A DNA stretch of 64,000 nucleotides, taken from assembly GCF_014646875.1 (NCBI RefSeq), contig NZ_BMOC01000001.1:1-64000 (forward strand). The letters are read 5' to 3'. The position numbers and the translations under genes were made by a program. This stretch comes from Halobellus salinus. Lineage in GTDB: Archaea; Halobacteriota; Halobacteria; Halobacteriales; Haloferacaceae. A model generated the notes under the pieces. The model was not told the DNA's origin. It did no database searches and saw only the letters and a program-made list of their open reading frames with translations. Below, one piece after another: positions 1-8,910 of this stretch; the first letter of the stretch is position 1; the number at the start of each line of letters is the position of its first letter.

Positions 1-44
1 TCGGAAAGGTCGAGTTTCACGACGGCAGTTCGACGCACATCCAT
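1..44 (-). CDS. TnpB/IS1341-type (IS200/IS605 OrfB) protein, N-terminal fragment
   Basis: Only the first 14 complete codons lie in the window; the gene continues beyond the left edge. The minus strand from the ATG at 42-44 reads MDVRRTAVVKLDLS, which resembles the start of haloarchaeal IS200/IS605-family TnpB proteins, RNA-guided nucleases of the Cas12 ancestor group. An in-frame ATG at 75-77 would add 11 residues, but the shorter start gives the familiar beginning. Catalytic RuvC residues are off-window, so integrity is unknown. Identification rests on a very short stretch. Confidence 0.55.
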   Translation of the reverse strand, partial: MDVRRTAVVKLDLS

Positions 45-205
45 AACTTCAGAGAGTACCTGACGGTACTTATACATTCGGGAGTCAGTCGGTCGGAGTA
101 TGCCGGTTGTGTCGTACTATGTCGGTTCCCTCTCCGGCCTACTCACTCCCTTTGCTACGTTTCGGTCGCTCCTTGAGGCCGGAGGCTCCACCTCCAAAAC
201 GCTGA

Positions 206-740
206 TCACGGCGGATCGGCCCCGTTTGCGGGGAACGAGGCGTCTCCGCGCACCGAGTACCCCGTGGCCACCCCCAGTTGTTCGAGGTGATCGTTCACCA
301 CCGCAACGGAGGTGGCCAGGAGGTCGTCGGCACGGAGACGACGATGGAGGTCAGGGATCGCGTACGACGTCGCTGTCGGGCCCGACATCGCGGGTGAAAA
401 CCGACGCGGTCTGAGAGCCCCCACAGGAGAGTCTCTTTCCCACCCGCGTCGCTGCGAACGGTCCGTCCAGCACCGCCGGTGGAGTGTGGCGGCGTCCGTG
501 CGCTCCAATCTGGGGTTGGTGGAGGACGTCAACGACCTCAACGTGCTCGACGCCGGCGGGCCCGCGAACGCCGCGTGGGTGGAGTCGCTGACCTCGCTTC
601 TGATCAACGTGGCACAGCGTAACGACGACCTCTGGGACCTCGGCGTCCGGTTCCAGGAGCGGGCCACGTCGGCCACCCCAACCCGTTGTCGGTCCGGCCG
701 ACAGACATACTCCGACTGTTCGCCACAACTGTAAAACGTC
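206..740. other. unassigned stretch, possibly a decayed gene
   Basis: About 530 bases between the tnpB start and the permease. All frames contain weak open stretches, typical of high-GC DNA. The most protein-like are a plus-strand segment around 505-665 (reads LVEDVNDLNVLDAGGPANA and onward, with amphipathic character) and a minus-strand segment around 210-350 (reads ADDLLATSVAVVNDHLEQLG). Neither has a convincing start and I recognise no family. It may be remnant DNA beside the mobile element. Confidence 0.3.
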
Positions 741-813
741 GTGAGTGGTGTTGGTTAGTAACGCGACACACATTGATGAACATCGGTATCACTACGCTGG
801 TGGGGCCGGAGAG

Positions 814-2262
814 ATGAGCGGTGAGAGCCGGTCGCCGAACGCCGAACTCGGACTGCTGGACGCGACGATGATCGGTGCGGGGATCTTTGTGTTGACCGGG
901 CTGGCCGCCGAGATCGCCGGCCCGGCTGCGATCCTCGTCTTTGCGTTAAACGGCATCGTTACCACTTTTACCGGGCTGTCGTACGCAGAACTCGCTGCGT
1001 CGATCCCCAAAAGCGGCGGCGGGTACGCGTTCGTGCGGGAGATATTCGACGACCTCGCCTCCTTTGTGATGGGGTGGATGCTCTGGTTCGCCTACATGAT
1101 CGCCGGCGGGTTGTACGCCCTGGGGTTCGCCCCGAACTTCCTCGAACTCCTCCACGTCTACGGGGTGGTGCCGCCGCCGGGTCAGGTGGGCGCGGTTGCG
1201 CTGCCGGTTGTTGATGCGGGGATCCCGCTGGCGTTCTTGCTCGCCTTCGTCGCCGTGCTCGCGCTGGTGGCGTTGAACGCGGTCTCGACTGCCGCAAGCG
1301 GGAGTGCTGAGACGGTGTTCACGATCATCAAGGTGAGCATCCTCGTCGTGTTCGTGGGGTTCGGGCTCGCCTCGCCGATGTTCTCGGGCGCGGAGTTCCA
1401 GCCACTGTTCCCGGCGGGCGGCGGCGCCTTCGCCATCCTCCCGGCGATGGGACTGACGTTCATCGCCTTCGAGGGGTATGACCTGATCACCACAGTGACC
1501 GAGGAGGTCCAAAACCCCCGCGAGAACATCCCGAAGGCGATCTTCGTGAGCCTCGGGGCGACGGTCGTCGTCTACCTCGCAGTGGTGACCGTCGCGATTG
1601 GAACCCTCGGTTCCGGCGGACTCGCGGAGGCCGGCGAGGCAGGGATCGCCGCCGCCGCGACCTCGTTCATGCCCACTGGTCTCCCGGTCATTCGGAACGG
1701 CGGCGCGCTCATCGTTTTCGGCGCGGTGTTCTCGACGCTGACGGCGCTGAACGCGGTCGTGATCGCCTCCTCCCGCGTGGCGTTCTCGATGGGGCGAGAG
1801 GGGCAGTTGCTGCCGTCGGTCGGGCAACTCCACCACCGGTACGGCACTCCGTTTGTTGCGATTCTCGCGAGTGCGGTCGTGATGCTCGGGTCGGTCGCGC
1901 TGCCGACGCAGAGCGCGGGCAACATGGCGAGTCTCTTTTTCCTCCTGTCGTTCATCATCGTGAACGTCGCAGTGATTCGGCTCCGCCGGGAGCGGCCGGA
2001 CATGTACCGGCCCTACGAGATGCCGCTGTACCCGCTACCGCCGCTGATCGGCGTGGTGCTCAATCTGGTTCTGACGGTGGTGTTGGTGGAGTTCCTGATC
2101 CGGACCGACCCGCTCGCACTGGGGCTCAGCGCGGGGTGGATCGCACTGGGCGGCGTCGCGTACGTCGTGCTCCGGCGGTTGCGGGGTCGGACCGGGCGGA
2201 CGGCCTCGGCGGGCACGGAGCCAGGAAGCGACACCGAAATGAGCCCGGAGGTAGACGACTGA
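814..2262 (+). CDS. APC-superfamily amino acid permease
   Basis: A 482-residue membrane protein of the amino acid/polyamine/organocation family, expected to import an amino acid across the cytoplasmic membrane. The N-terminus has the family's first-helix motif (DATMIGAGIFVLTGLAAEIA), followed by about 12 hydrophobic segments and the helix-6 motif FEGYDLITTVTEEVQNPREN. A hydrophilic C-terminal tail of about 40 residues is present. I chose the ATG at 814; an upstream GTG at 745 would add 23 polar residues that do not look like this family. The TrkA-like gene starts 3 bases after the stop, so the two are probably co-transcribed. The substrate is not determinable. Confidence 0.88.
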   Translation: MSGESRSPNAELGLLDATMIGAGIFVLTGLAAEIAGPAAILVFALNGIVTTFTGLSYAELAASIPKSGGGYAFVREIFDDLASFVMGWMLWFAYMIAGGLYALGFAPNFLELLHVYGVVPPPGQVGAVALPVVDAGIPLAFLLAFVAVLALVALNAVSTAASGSAETVFTIIKVSILVVFVGFGLASPMFSGAEFQPLFPAGGGAFAILPAMGLTFIAFEGYDLITTVTEEVQNPRENIPKAIFVSLGATVVVYLAVVTVAIGTLGSGGLAEAGEAGIAAAATSFMPTGLPVIRNGGALIVFGAVFSTLTALNAVVIASSRVAFSMGREGQLLPSVGQLHHRYGTPFVAILASAVVMLGSVALPTQSAGNMASLFFLLSFIIVNVAVIRLRRERPDMYRPYEMPLYPLPPLIGVVLNLVLTVVLVEFLIRTDPLALGLSAGWIALGGVAYVVLRRLRGRTGRTASAGTEPGSDTEMSPEVDD

Positions 2263-2265
2263 CCC

Positions 2266-2919
2266 ATGACCAGCGACCGCAACGTGATCATCGCCGGCGG
2301 TGGGCGTGTTGGCTTCCAGACGGCGGAAATACTCGCCGACCGCGGTCACGACGTGACCATAATCGAGCGCGACGAGAACGTGGTCGCCGAAATCGCCGAC
2401 GAGTGGGTCGCCACGGTCATCCAAGGCGACGCGAGCAACCCCGAAATCATCGAGCAAGCGGATGTTGACCGCGCCGACGCGGTCGCGGCACTCACCGGTG
2501 ATTCGGGGCTGAACCTCGCCGTCTGTCTGGCCGCCTCGGAGTTGGCTCCGGGGGTCAGGACGGTCGTGCGGATCGACCGCGCGGCCGGCGAGTCGTACAC
2601 CCGGTTCGTCGACGCGGTGCTGTTCCCCGAGCGGGCCGGCGCGCGGGTGGCCGCGAACGAAGTCCTTGGCTCCGACGTCCAGACGCTGGCGGACGTAACC
2701 GGCGACCTCAACATTATTCTCGTCCGGATCGCGGAGGGTGCCCCCGCCGCCGGCAGACAGCTCGCGGAGGTCCGGCTGCCCGACGGGGCGCTGATCGTCT
2801 CCGACGCGAACGGCGAGCGGATCGCCCGGTCCAACACAACGCTGACCGCCGGTCGCCAGTACGTTGTAGCCATCGAGCCCAATGTCGCTGACGAAGTCAT
2901 GAACCTGCTGCAGGGCTAA
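2266..2919 (+). CDS. TrkA-type NAD-binding regulatory protein (RCK_N + RCK_C)
   Basis: A cytosolic 217-residue protein with an N-terminal Rossmann fold (GGGRVG at residues 11-16, acidic residue at the end of strand 2) and a C-terminal RCK_C/TrkA-C domain from about residue 135. Such proteins bind NAD(H) or nucleotides and gate K+ channels and transporters. Here it directly follows an APC permease (3-base gap), so it may regulate that permease, a haloarchaeal arrangement; this is inference. The stop codon region overlaps the convergent hisE stop by 4 bases. Confidence 0.88.
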   Translation: MTSDRNVIIAGGGRVGFQTAEILADRGHDVTIIERDENVVAEIADEWVATVIQGDASNPEIIEQADVDRADAVAALTGDSGLNLAVCLAASELAPGVRTVVRIDRAAGESYTRFVDAVLFPERAGARVAANEVLGSDVQTLADVTGDLNIILVRIAEGAPAAGRQLAEVRLPDGALIVSDANGERIARSNTTLTAGRQYVVAIEPNVADEVMNLLQG

Positions 2920-3218
2920 AACCGATCCCGAAGCTCCACCCGAAGGTCGTCGAGGCTGGCGTCCTCCATCGCGAGCACCACCAGCAGGTGGTAGACCAGG
3001 TCCGCGCTCTCGGCCAGCACCTCCTCTCTGTCGTCGTCTTTCGCGGCCAAGATCGTTTCGGTGGCTTCCTCGCCGAGTTTCTCCAAGACGGCGTTTTCGC
3101 CCTTCTCGTGCGTGAAGAGCGACGCGGTGTAAGATCCGTCCGGCAGGGTCTGTTTCCGGTCTTGGATTGTGGCGAACAGTTCATCAAGCACCGCTTGTGG
3201 GTGCGTGTCGTCGTCCAT
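2916..3218 (-). CDS. hisE: phosphoribosyl-ATP pyrophosphatase
   Basis: A 100-residue protein catalysing the second step of histidine biosynthesis: hydrolysis of phosphoribosyl-ATP to phosphoribosyl-AMP and pyrophosphate. It has the all-alpha MazG/HisE fold signature KLGEEATETILAAK with metal-binding glutamates and a second acidic helix (ESADLVYHLLVVL). The length matches stand-alone HisE. I chose the ATG that gives MDDDTHPQ at 3218; upstream codons are not protein-like. Other his genes are not in the window, consistent with scattered his genes in haloarchaea. Confidence 0.95.
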   Translation of the reverse strand: MDDDTHPQAVLDELFATIQDRKQTLPDGSYTASLFTHEKGENAVLEKLGEEATETILAAKDDDREEVLAESADLVYHLLVVLAMEDASLDDLRVELRDRF

Positions 3219-3312
3219 ACCCACTGATACCGTGGTCGGCGGAAGAGTCGACCGGTTCGGCCGGCGGGGCCACACCGGGTGCGTTCGCAACGCGCTTGAC
3301 GCTGTGATCGGG

Positions 3313-3865
3313 ATGGCTCGTATGGTGCTGCCACAGGCGCTGTCGCACACGGCGCTGGCGGTCGTCGCCGCCTCGGTCGGCGGCGTGGTCGCGATCTACC
3401 GCCCGCCGGGGCCGCAGATGGAGAGCAGCGTCCAACACTTCGCGGCCGGGGTCGTCACCCTCGCCGTCGCCACCCTGCCGGAAGTCCACGAACGCGCGCC
3501 CGCTGTCGTCGTTTTCGGGTTCCCCGCCGGCGTCGTGACGATACTCGGCAGCCACCGGCTGAGCGGGGCGGTCGAGAGGCGCGGGGTGGACGGCCAGTTC
3601 GCCGGCGCTGCCGGACGGGACGGGGGCGGCCAGGAAACTCGCGGTCCCGGCGGTCTTCGGGCTACGCCTCGCGTCGGGGGTGACCGGCGGCGTACTCCCG
3701 CTTGAGGGCGTGACCGACGCCCCGGTCGCGGTCGTCCTCGCGGTTGGCTCGGCCGCGCTGTTGTGCCTCGTCACCGAGGAGCTACTGGGGACGGTGCCAG
3801 AGACCCCGACCACGCTGTTTTTCGTCGGGGTCCTCGCGATCTTCCTGCTTGATGTGCTTCACTGA
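3313..3865 (+). pseudogene. ZIP-family metal transporter, decayed
   Basis: The first part reads MARMVLPQALSHTALAVVAA and then a ZIP-like helix pair (QHFAAGVVTLAVATLPEVHE). Homology in this frame fades around 3545. It resumes in another frame from about 3602 (ARKLAVPAVFGLRLASGV) and ends with the typical ZIP tail LVTEELLGTVPETPTTLFF to a stop at 3865. Total coding is about 184 codons against roughly 250 in intact haloarchaeal ZIP proteins. The missing piece covers the central helices that carry the metal-binding residues. So there is both a frame change and an internal deletion, and I call it a pseudogene. Confidence 0.75.
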
Positions 3866-3888
3866 ACAGTATTCCGACGCTCGGCCGG

Positions 3889-5754
3889 TTACGCCGGGTG
3901 GACGGTGATCCGCTGTTTTCGGTCGATCGCGGCCTCGAGTTCGTCGGCGATCGCGCTGCCCCGGGAAACTTGGATCTCGCCGCCGCGGCCGACGGTCGCG
4001 GTGAAGAGGTACTCTTCGTCCGCACGGACCTCCACGGTCTCGCCGACGTGTTCGTCCAGTCGGATCGCCACGTGCCGGGAGGTGACCTCCGGGGTGACGG
4101 TGATGCCGTCGCCGTCGGGTGGGGTGGCGGCGCCACCGCCCGACCCACCGGGGGCGCCCGAACCGCCGGCGCGACCGCCGGGCCGTTCGTCGTGCGTCCG
4201 CACGTCGATATCGATTCCGAGCCGATTCTCCACGTCGGAGATCCGGCCGCCGCCCTTCCCGATCACGCTGGAGATGTCGTCGTCGTCGACGTAGACGATC
4301 GCGGTGTTTTGCCCCTGGAGTTCGACCTCGACGTGACCACGCGCGATCGATTTGATCTCGCGTTCGACCTCTTGGCGGGCCAACCGGCTCACGCCGGTTT
4401 CCTCGCTCTCCGTGCCGTCGAGCGGCACCGTGATGACCTGGCGGTTGAACGTGTAGATCTCGTATTCGGGCCGCCCGGTCTCGAAGTCCGCGACCTGGAT
4501 CACCGGCCGCGCGAGGTCCTCCGCGGTGAGGCCCTCGGGCACCTTCACCTCGGTCGTGACGTCGTAGACGGTATCGACACGGCCGTCCTCGATGTAGACC
4601 ACGGTGTCGACCACCTGGGGGATCATCCCGAGTTCGACCCGGCCGACGAGTCGTTGGAGCGCGTCGATCGCGCGAGTGGCGTGAACGACGCCCACCATCC
4701 CGACGCCGGCGAGGCGCATGTCCGCGAAGACGCCGAAGTCGTCGGTCTTCCGCACCTCGTCGTAGATGGTGTAGTCCGGGCGCACCAGAAGCAGCGAGTC
4801 GGCGGTCTTCGCCATGTCGCCGTCGAGGGCGGTGTACTGGGTGATGTCGGGGCCGACCTGGAGGTCGCGGGGCTTCTCCATCGTCTTGACCGCGTAGTCG
4901 CTGTCGGTCAGAAACTCCGCGACCGCCTGCGCGAACGTCGACTTCCCCGCGCCGGGTGACCCCGAGATCAGGACGCCGCGCTGGCGTTCCGTGAGTCGGT
5001 CCCGGAGTTCGTCAGCAAACTCGTAGTCGTCTAAGTCGGTCTTGACGATGGGCCGGACCGCGGTGACCTCGACGCCGTCGGCAAACGGGGGTCGGGCGAC
5101 CGCGATCCGGTAGTCACGAAACTGCACGATGCTCATTCCCGGCTCTGAGAGTTCGAGAAAGCCGTCGGGGCTGGTCCGGGCGGTTTCCTCGATGTCGTCA
5201 GCCCACTCTTTCATCGTGGTCTCGTCGGTGACCTCGTCGGCGATGGGCTGGTAGGTCATCTCCCCGACAGCACCACGTTTGGCCTTCGGGCGCGTGCCGG
5301 TCTTGAGGTGGACCGACATCGTCTGGTCGTCGAAAAAGTCCGCAATGATCAATTCGCCGGAGCCACGGATCCGGGGTTCCACGTAGTCGACGTCGAGGCC
5401 CTTCGCTTTCGCGACCTCCGATTGGACCACGTCGCTTGTGAGCAGGGCCGCGCCCTCCTCCTCGGCGACATCGCGGATGAGCGCGTCGATGTCGCCCTCG
5501 TGGGCGCCGGACGACTCGCTGGGTTTGGTTCGGCGGCCGACGTACCGGACCTCGGTGTCGCCCGCGTCGGCGAGGTCGGCGAGCCGCTGAAGCTCCTCGA
5601 GTCCCTCCCACCCGGCATCGAGACCGTCGTTGGCCTGGGATTCGAGTTCGCCGACGACCGCCTCCGGAACCGATACCGTCGCCACGTCGCCTGACTCGAC
5701 CCGCTCGGACACGCGACCGTCGATGACCGCGCTCGTGTCCGGTACGATATGCAT
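3889..5754 (-). CDS. PIN domain - ATPase (PilT/VirB11-like) - KH domain protein
   Basis: A 621-residue archaeal protein with three modules. A PIN nuclease domain covers about residues 1-125 (MHIVPDTSAVIDGRV, with conserved acids including D6 and a D88-type position). A secretion-type P-loop ATPase core follows, with Walker A GSPGAGKST at 265-273 and a Walker B-like segment YTIYDEVRK. A KH-type RNA-binding motif VIGKGGGRISDVE lies in the C-terminal quarter. A Gly-rich linker leads to a last domain of about 75 residues. The architecture is conserved in archaea and points to RNA processing or decay, though no reaction is assigned. The gene appears monocistronic. Confidence 0.88.
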   Translation of the reverse strand: MHIVPDTSAVIDGRVSERVESGDVATVSVPEAVVGELESQANDGLDAGWEGLEELQRLADLADAGDTEVRYVGRRTKPSESSGAHEGDIDALIRDVAEEEGAALLTSDVVQSEVAKAKGLDVDYVEPRIRGSGELIIADFFDDQTMSVHLKTGTRPKAKRGAVGEMTYQPIADEVTDETTMKEWADDIEETARTSPDGFLELSEPGMSIVQFRDYRIAVARPPFADGVEVTAVRPIVKTDLDDYEFADELRDRLTERQRGVLISGSPGAGKSTFAQAVAEFLTDSDYAVKTMEKPRDLQVGPDITQYTALDGDMAKTADSLLLVRPDYTIYDEVRKTDDFGVFADMRLAGVGMVGVVHATRAIDALQRLVGRVELGMIPQVVDTVVYIEDGRVDTVYDVTTEVKVPEGLTAEDLARPVIQVADFETGRPEYEIYTFNRQVITVPLDGTESEETGVSRLARQEVEREIKSIARGHVEVELQGQNTAIVYVDDDDISSVIGKGGGRISDVENRLGIDIDVRTHDERPGGRAGGSGAPGGSGGGAATPPDGDGITVTPEVTSRHVAIRLDEHVGETVEVRADEEYLFTATVGRGGEIQVSRGSAIADELEAAIDRKQRITVHPA

Positions 5755-5856
5755 ACTCCGAAATTCGGCCGTCGGACTGATAAGGGTATAGACTCGTGAC
5801 GTCGGGTCGCCCCCGTAGAGACTGGAGATACCCGTCCGGCGGCGGTGACGGGCCGG

Positions 5857-6516
5857 CTACTCCCCGACCGACCGCGCCTCGAACCACTCCGCGAACTTCG
5901 CTAAGGCGCGACCCCGGTGGGAGATCGCGTTCTTTTCGTTGGAGCGCATCTCCGCGAGCGTCCGCCCGTCGTGCTCAAAGATGGGGTCGTAACCGAATCC
6001 GCCGTCGCCGCGGGGTTCGACCAACCGGCCGCGAACAGACCCGTAGAACAGCTTCACCGGGAGGGCGTCGTCGGCCGCCGACGCGACTCTATCCTCGTCG
6101 ACGCCCTCGACGCCTGCGGCCGCCGCGGCGCTCCGATCCTCGCGGTCGACCGGGTCGGGGGTGGCCGCGAACTCGTCGCCGTCACAGTACGCCAGCACGC
6201 ACCGGAACGCTGCCCGCTGCGGGGCGTCGAGTTCGCTCGCGGCGAGGCGCTGAACGGTCTCGATCCCCAGCGTGTCCTCGACGTAGGCGGTGTACGGCCC
6301 GGGAAACCCCTCGAACCCGTCGATGAACAGCCCGGAATCGTCGACTAACACCGGCTCGCCGGCGTGGCGGTACGCCTCCCGGGCGCCGGTGGCCGCGATC
6401 GGCCCCAAAGCGGAGGCCTGCACCTCGGTGTAGTCGTAGTCCAACTGTTCGACGCCGTCGAGGTACGCCCGGGCCTCCCGGACTTTCCCCGAGTTGGTCG
6501 TGACGTAGCGGAGCAT
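5857..6516 (-). CDS. XTP/dITP pyrophosphatase (Ham1/RdgB family)
   Basis: A 219-residue house-cleaning enzyme that hydrolyses non-canonical purine triphosphates (XTP, dITP, ITP) to monophosphates, keeping deaminated bases out of nucleic acids. Family motifs are present: TTNSGKVREA at the N-terminus, LVDDSGLFIDGFEGFPGPYT, FGYDPIFEHDGRTLAEM and SHRGRAL. A segment of about 35 residues in the middle (VDREDRSAAAAAGVEGVDED) looks like a haloarchaeal acidic insertion. The ATG at 6516 gives the standard MLRYVTTN start. The next upstream gene in the same direction begins about 60 bases away. Confidence 0.93.
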   Translation of the reverse strand: MLRYVTTNSGKVREARAYLDGVEQLDYDYTEVQASALGPIAATGAREAYRHAGEPVLVDDSGLFIDGFEGFPGPYTAYVEDTLGIETVQRLAASELDAPQRAAFRCVLAYCDGDEFAATPDPVDREDRSAAAAAGVEGVDEDRVASAADDALPVKLFYGSVRGRLVEPRGDGGFGYDPIFEHDGRTLAEMRSNEKNAISHRGRALAKFAEWFEARSVGE

Positions 6517-6575
6517 CTGCGAGAGTCTGCGCCGGCGCGGGAGAAAGCCCCGTCGGTTCCGTGCTGAGGCTCGCC

Positions 6576-6863
<288 letters not shown>

Positions 6864-6987
6864 ACGGGGACGTACGCTCGGTGGAAGTAAATCGTTTGGC
6901 ATACCCGGTGGGTCGTGGTTCGTTACGCGATTGCTGGCCAGGAAACCGCCCTCGGGCGGGAGATCCGGCCGAGACCGCGCCGCCGGG

Positions 6988-7308
6988 TCAGTCGTCAGCC
7001 ACCGACGTCGACGGCGCCGTCGACGCGTTCACCGCTCGAGCCACCACGTCGTCGAAGTCCACACCATCGGTCCGGTAGATCTCGCGGTTGTCGGCGGCCA
7101 CCAGTCCCCTCTCGGTGATGGCGTAGAGGCCGCTTTTCGGCGCCGGCCCCACCCGTTCGAGCAGCCCGTAGTCCGCGAGCACCGGCAGCCGCGTGTTGAT
7201 GTATGACCGGTCGCGGTCGAGTTCGTACGCCAGGTTCGCCGCGTTGTTGCGGCGGCCGTCGGCGAACGCATCGAGGATGTCGAAGTCGGTTGGTACCGTC
7301 AGTCGCAT
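6988..7308 (-). CDS. winged-helix DNA-binding protein (PhiH1-repressor-like)
   Basis: A 106-residue predicted transcriptional regulator. The N-terminal two thirds form a winged helix: FDILDAFADGRRNNAANLAY, then the recognition region (RSYINTRLPVLADYGLLERV) and a wing containing GLYAITERGLVA. Haloarchaea carry many such short proteins, often annotated as phage PhiH1 repressor-like. The start is the second of two close ATGs (7308), which lies just downstream of an AT-rich stretch (gggataaaaacccaacc on the plus strand). The target genes are unknown. Confidence 0.8.
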   Translation of the reverse strand: MRLTVPTDFDILDAFADGRRNNAANLAYELDRDRSYINTRLPVLADYGLLERVGPAPKSGLYAITERGLVAADNREIYRTDGVDFDDVVARAVNASTAPSTSVADD

Positions 7309-7391
7309 ACCGGTGAGACGCAAACGCTGGGATAAAAACCCAACCTGCCGGATATCAGCGCTGATTCTGGAGTCCTCCCGCCGGCGCGTGA

Positions 7392-8048
7392 CTACGCGTC
7401 GACCGGGTGGTCGATTGCGCGCAGCAGAGAGAGGACGTTCGGCTCCTCGGAGGCTTCGAGCTGTTGCGGGTAGACCCCGATTGCGACGACAAAGTCGTCA
7501 CCGCTGCGATACTTCGTGACGTGAACGAAGACGTCGACCTCCTGGCGCTTGATTGTCGCGGTCGCGGAGAACTTCGTTACTGTGGTCTCAGTGCCTTGGA
7601 TGGTGACGTTCCGTTGGCTCACGCGCTGGATGTCGCCCAACCCGGAGTACTGCTGTTGGACGAACTCCACCAGCCGAGCGTTCGAGTAGCTGCCGACCGG
7701 GTTCAGCGTCTGGCCGGCGACCTCCACTGCGGGGGTCGTGACGATGTTGAACACGCCGACGTCGGCCTCGCCGAGCGGCCCGAGGTCGGCGCTTTTCGTG
7801 TACCCGGCGATCCGGTTCGTGGCCACCACCCGGCGCTCCTGGCCGCCGATATCAACGCTCCGGTTAATCGTGAGCTCGCGCGTGCCGTTGTACTCGTAGC
7901 CCGCCTCGTCCGCCGCGGACCCGGAGACCGCAGCCGGCTCCGCCGAGAACCGCAGCGGCTCGCTCCCCGTCAGAAATCCGATACATCCGCTCGTCACCAG
8001 CAGTAGCACGACGGCGACGGCTGCAGCCCCCCGGCGATTCGGTGTCAT
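7392..8048 (-). CDS. DUF6517-type lipoprotein
   Basis: A 218-residue secreted lipoprotein. It has a lipoprotein signal sequence (RRGAAAVAVVLLLVTSGC) with the lipobox cysteine at residue 22, so it should be anchored outside the cell membrane. The remainder is a beta-rich domain of the haloarchaeal DUF6517 type, as far as I recognise it (motifs such as ELTINRSVDIGGQERRVVAT). No enzyme motif is visible. It lies 45 bases downstream of the repeat-rich acidic protein gene on the same strand and could be cotranscribed. Confidence 0.78.
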   Translation of the reverse strand: MTPNRRGAAAVAVVLLLVTSGCIGFLTGSEPLRFSAEPAAVSGSAADEAGYEYNGTRELTINRSVDIGGQERRVVATNRIAGYTKSADLGPLGEADVGVFNIVTTPAVEVAGQTLNPVGSYSNARLVEFVQQQYSGLGDIQRVSQRNVTIQGTETTVTKFSATATIKRQEVDVFVHVTKYRSGDDFVVAIGVYPQQLEASEEPNVLSLLRAIDHPVDA

Positions 8049-8093
8049 ACCGCGTAGTTATCGCCCAGACGTGATTAAAACCGCGGGTCCGCG

Positions 8094-8909
8094 TCACCCG
8101 AGGTACGCCACCGACACCGTGGTCGGCCCCGCGTCGGTGCGGAGGGTCACAGCAGCGACCAGTTTCGCACGCACCGTCTGCCGCCACTCCGCGACCGCTG
8201 TCCGGTGGCGCTCCCGGTGGCGTTCGCGGGAGTATGCGTTGTCCGACGCCCGGAGATCGTCCTCGGTGTCGTCGACAGTGGGGTAGGTCGGCGGGTCGGC
8301 GACGAACCGCTCGGGCGGGATGCACACCGGCGCCGGCTCGGCGGCGCGCGTCTCGTCGTCCGCTTCCGTCGCCTGCTCGGAGCCTCCGCCGGAGTCGTCG
8401 CCGACGACACCAACAGCGTGGAGCCGCGCCCGCATCCGACCCGAAAACGGCGGCGTGACCCGGAGCACGATCTCGCGATTACCCCGCGCGGTGGCTTCGA
8501 GCGCGTCGACCACGTCGCTCTCGGTCACCGCGAGCGACCCGATCCGCCGGGGGTCCGCCGACGACCGGGAGGCGTCGGCGTCCGGCGCGGTGTGCTCCGA
8601 CGGACGTTCACTCCGAGCGGAGGCGTCGCTCCCGGCGGTTCCAGCCTTCGGAGCAGTCCCGGTGTCGTCGGTGTCGTCGGTGTTGTCGGTAGCGTCGGTA
8701 GCGTCGATGTCGTCGGTAGCGTCGATGTCGTCGGTAGTCCCGGTGTCGTCGGTGTTGTCGGTAGCGTCGGTAGCGTCGATGTCGTCGGTAGTCCCGGTGT
8801 CGTCGGTGTTGTCGGTAGCGTCGGTAGCGTCGATGTCGTCGGTAGTCCCAGTGTCGTCGGTGTTGTCGGTAGCGTCGGTAGCGTCGATGTCGTCGCCCGG
8901 TCGGGTCAT
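8094..8909 (-). CDS. haloarchaeal protein of unknown function with acidic Asp/Thr repeats
   Basis: A 271-residue protein. Roughly residues 5-80 are tandem copies of an 18-residue unit, DIDATDATDNTDDTGTTD, which looks disordered. From about residue 118 a conserved-looking domain follows (RIGSLAVTESDVVDALEATA, then IVLRVTPPFSGRMRARLHAV), ending with a helix rich in Arg/His (YSRERHRERHRTAVAEWRQT) and a short beta segment. I know similar haloarchaeal proteins but no function. The start ATG at 8909 lies one base after the stop of the small zinc-protein gene, so the two form an operon. Repeat copy number probably varies between strains. Confidence 0.7.
   Translation of the reverse strand: MTRPGDDIDATDATDNTDDTGTTDDIDATDATDNTDDTGTTDDIDATDATDNTDDTGTTDDIDATDDIDATDATDNTDDTDDTGTAPKAGTAGSDASARSERPSEHTAPDADASRSSADPRRIGSLAVTESDVVDALEATARGNREIVLRVTPPFSGRMRARLHAVGVVGDDSGGGSEQATEADDETRAAEPAPVCIPPERFVADPPTYPTVDDTEDDLRASDNAYSRERHRERHRTAVAEWRQTVRAKLVAAVTLRTDAGPTTVSVAYLG
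8690..8890 (-). repeat. in-frame 54-bp tandem repeat
   Basis: Three near-identical 54-base units plus partial units encode the Asp/Thr-rich N-terminal region of the 8094-8909 gene. Units differ by single bases (tagtcccggt versus tagtcccagt), consistent with recent slippage or recombination. The length is a multiple of three, so the frame is preserved. Confidence 0.9.
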
Positions 8910-8910
8910 C

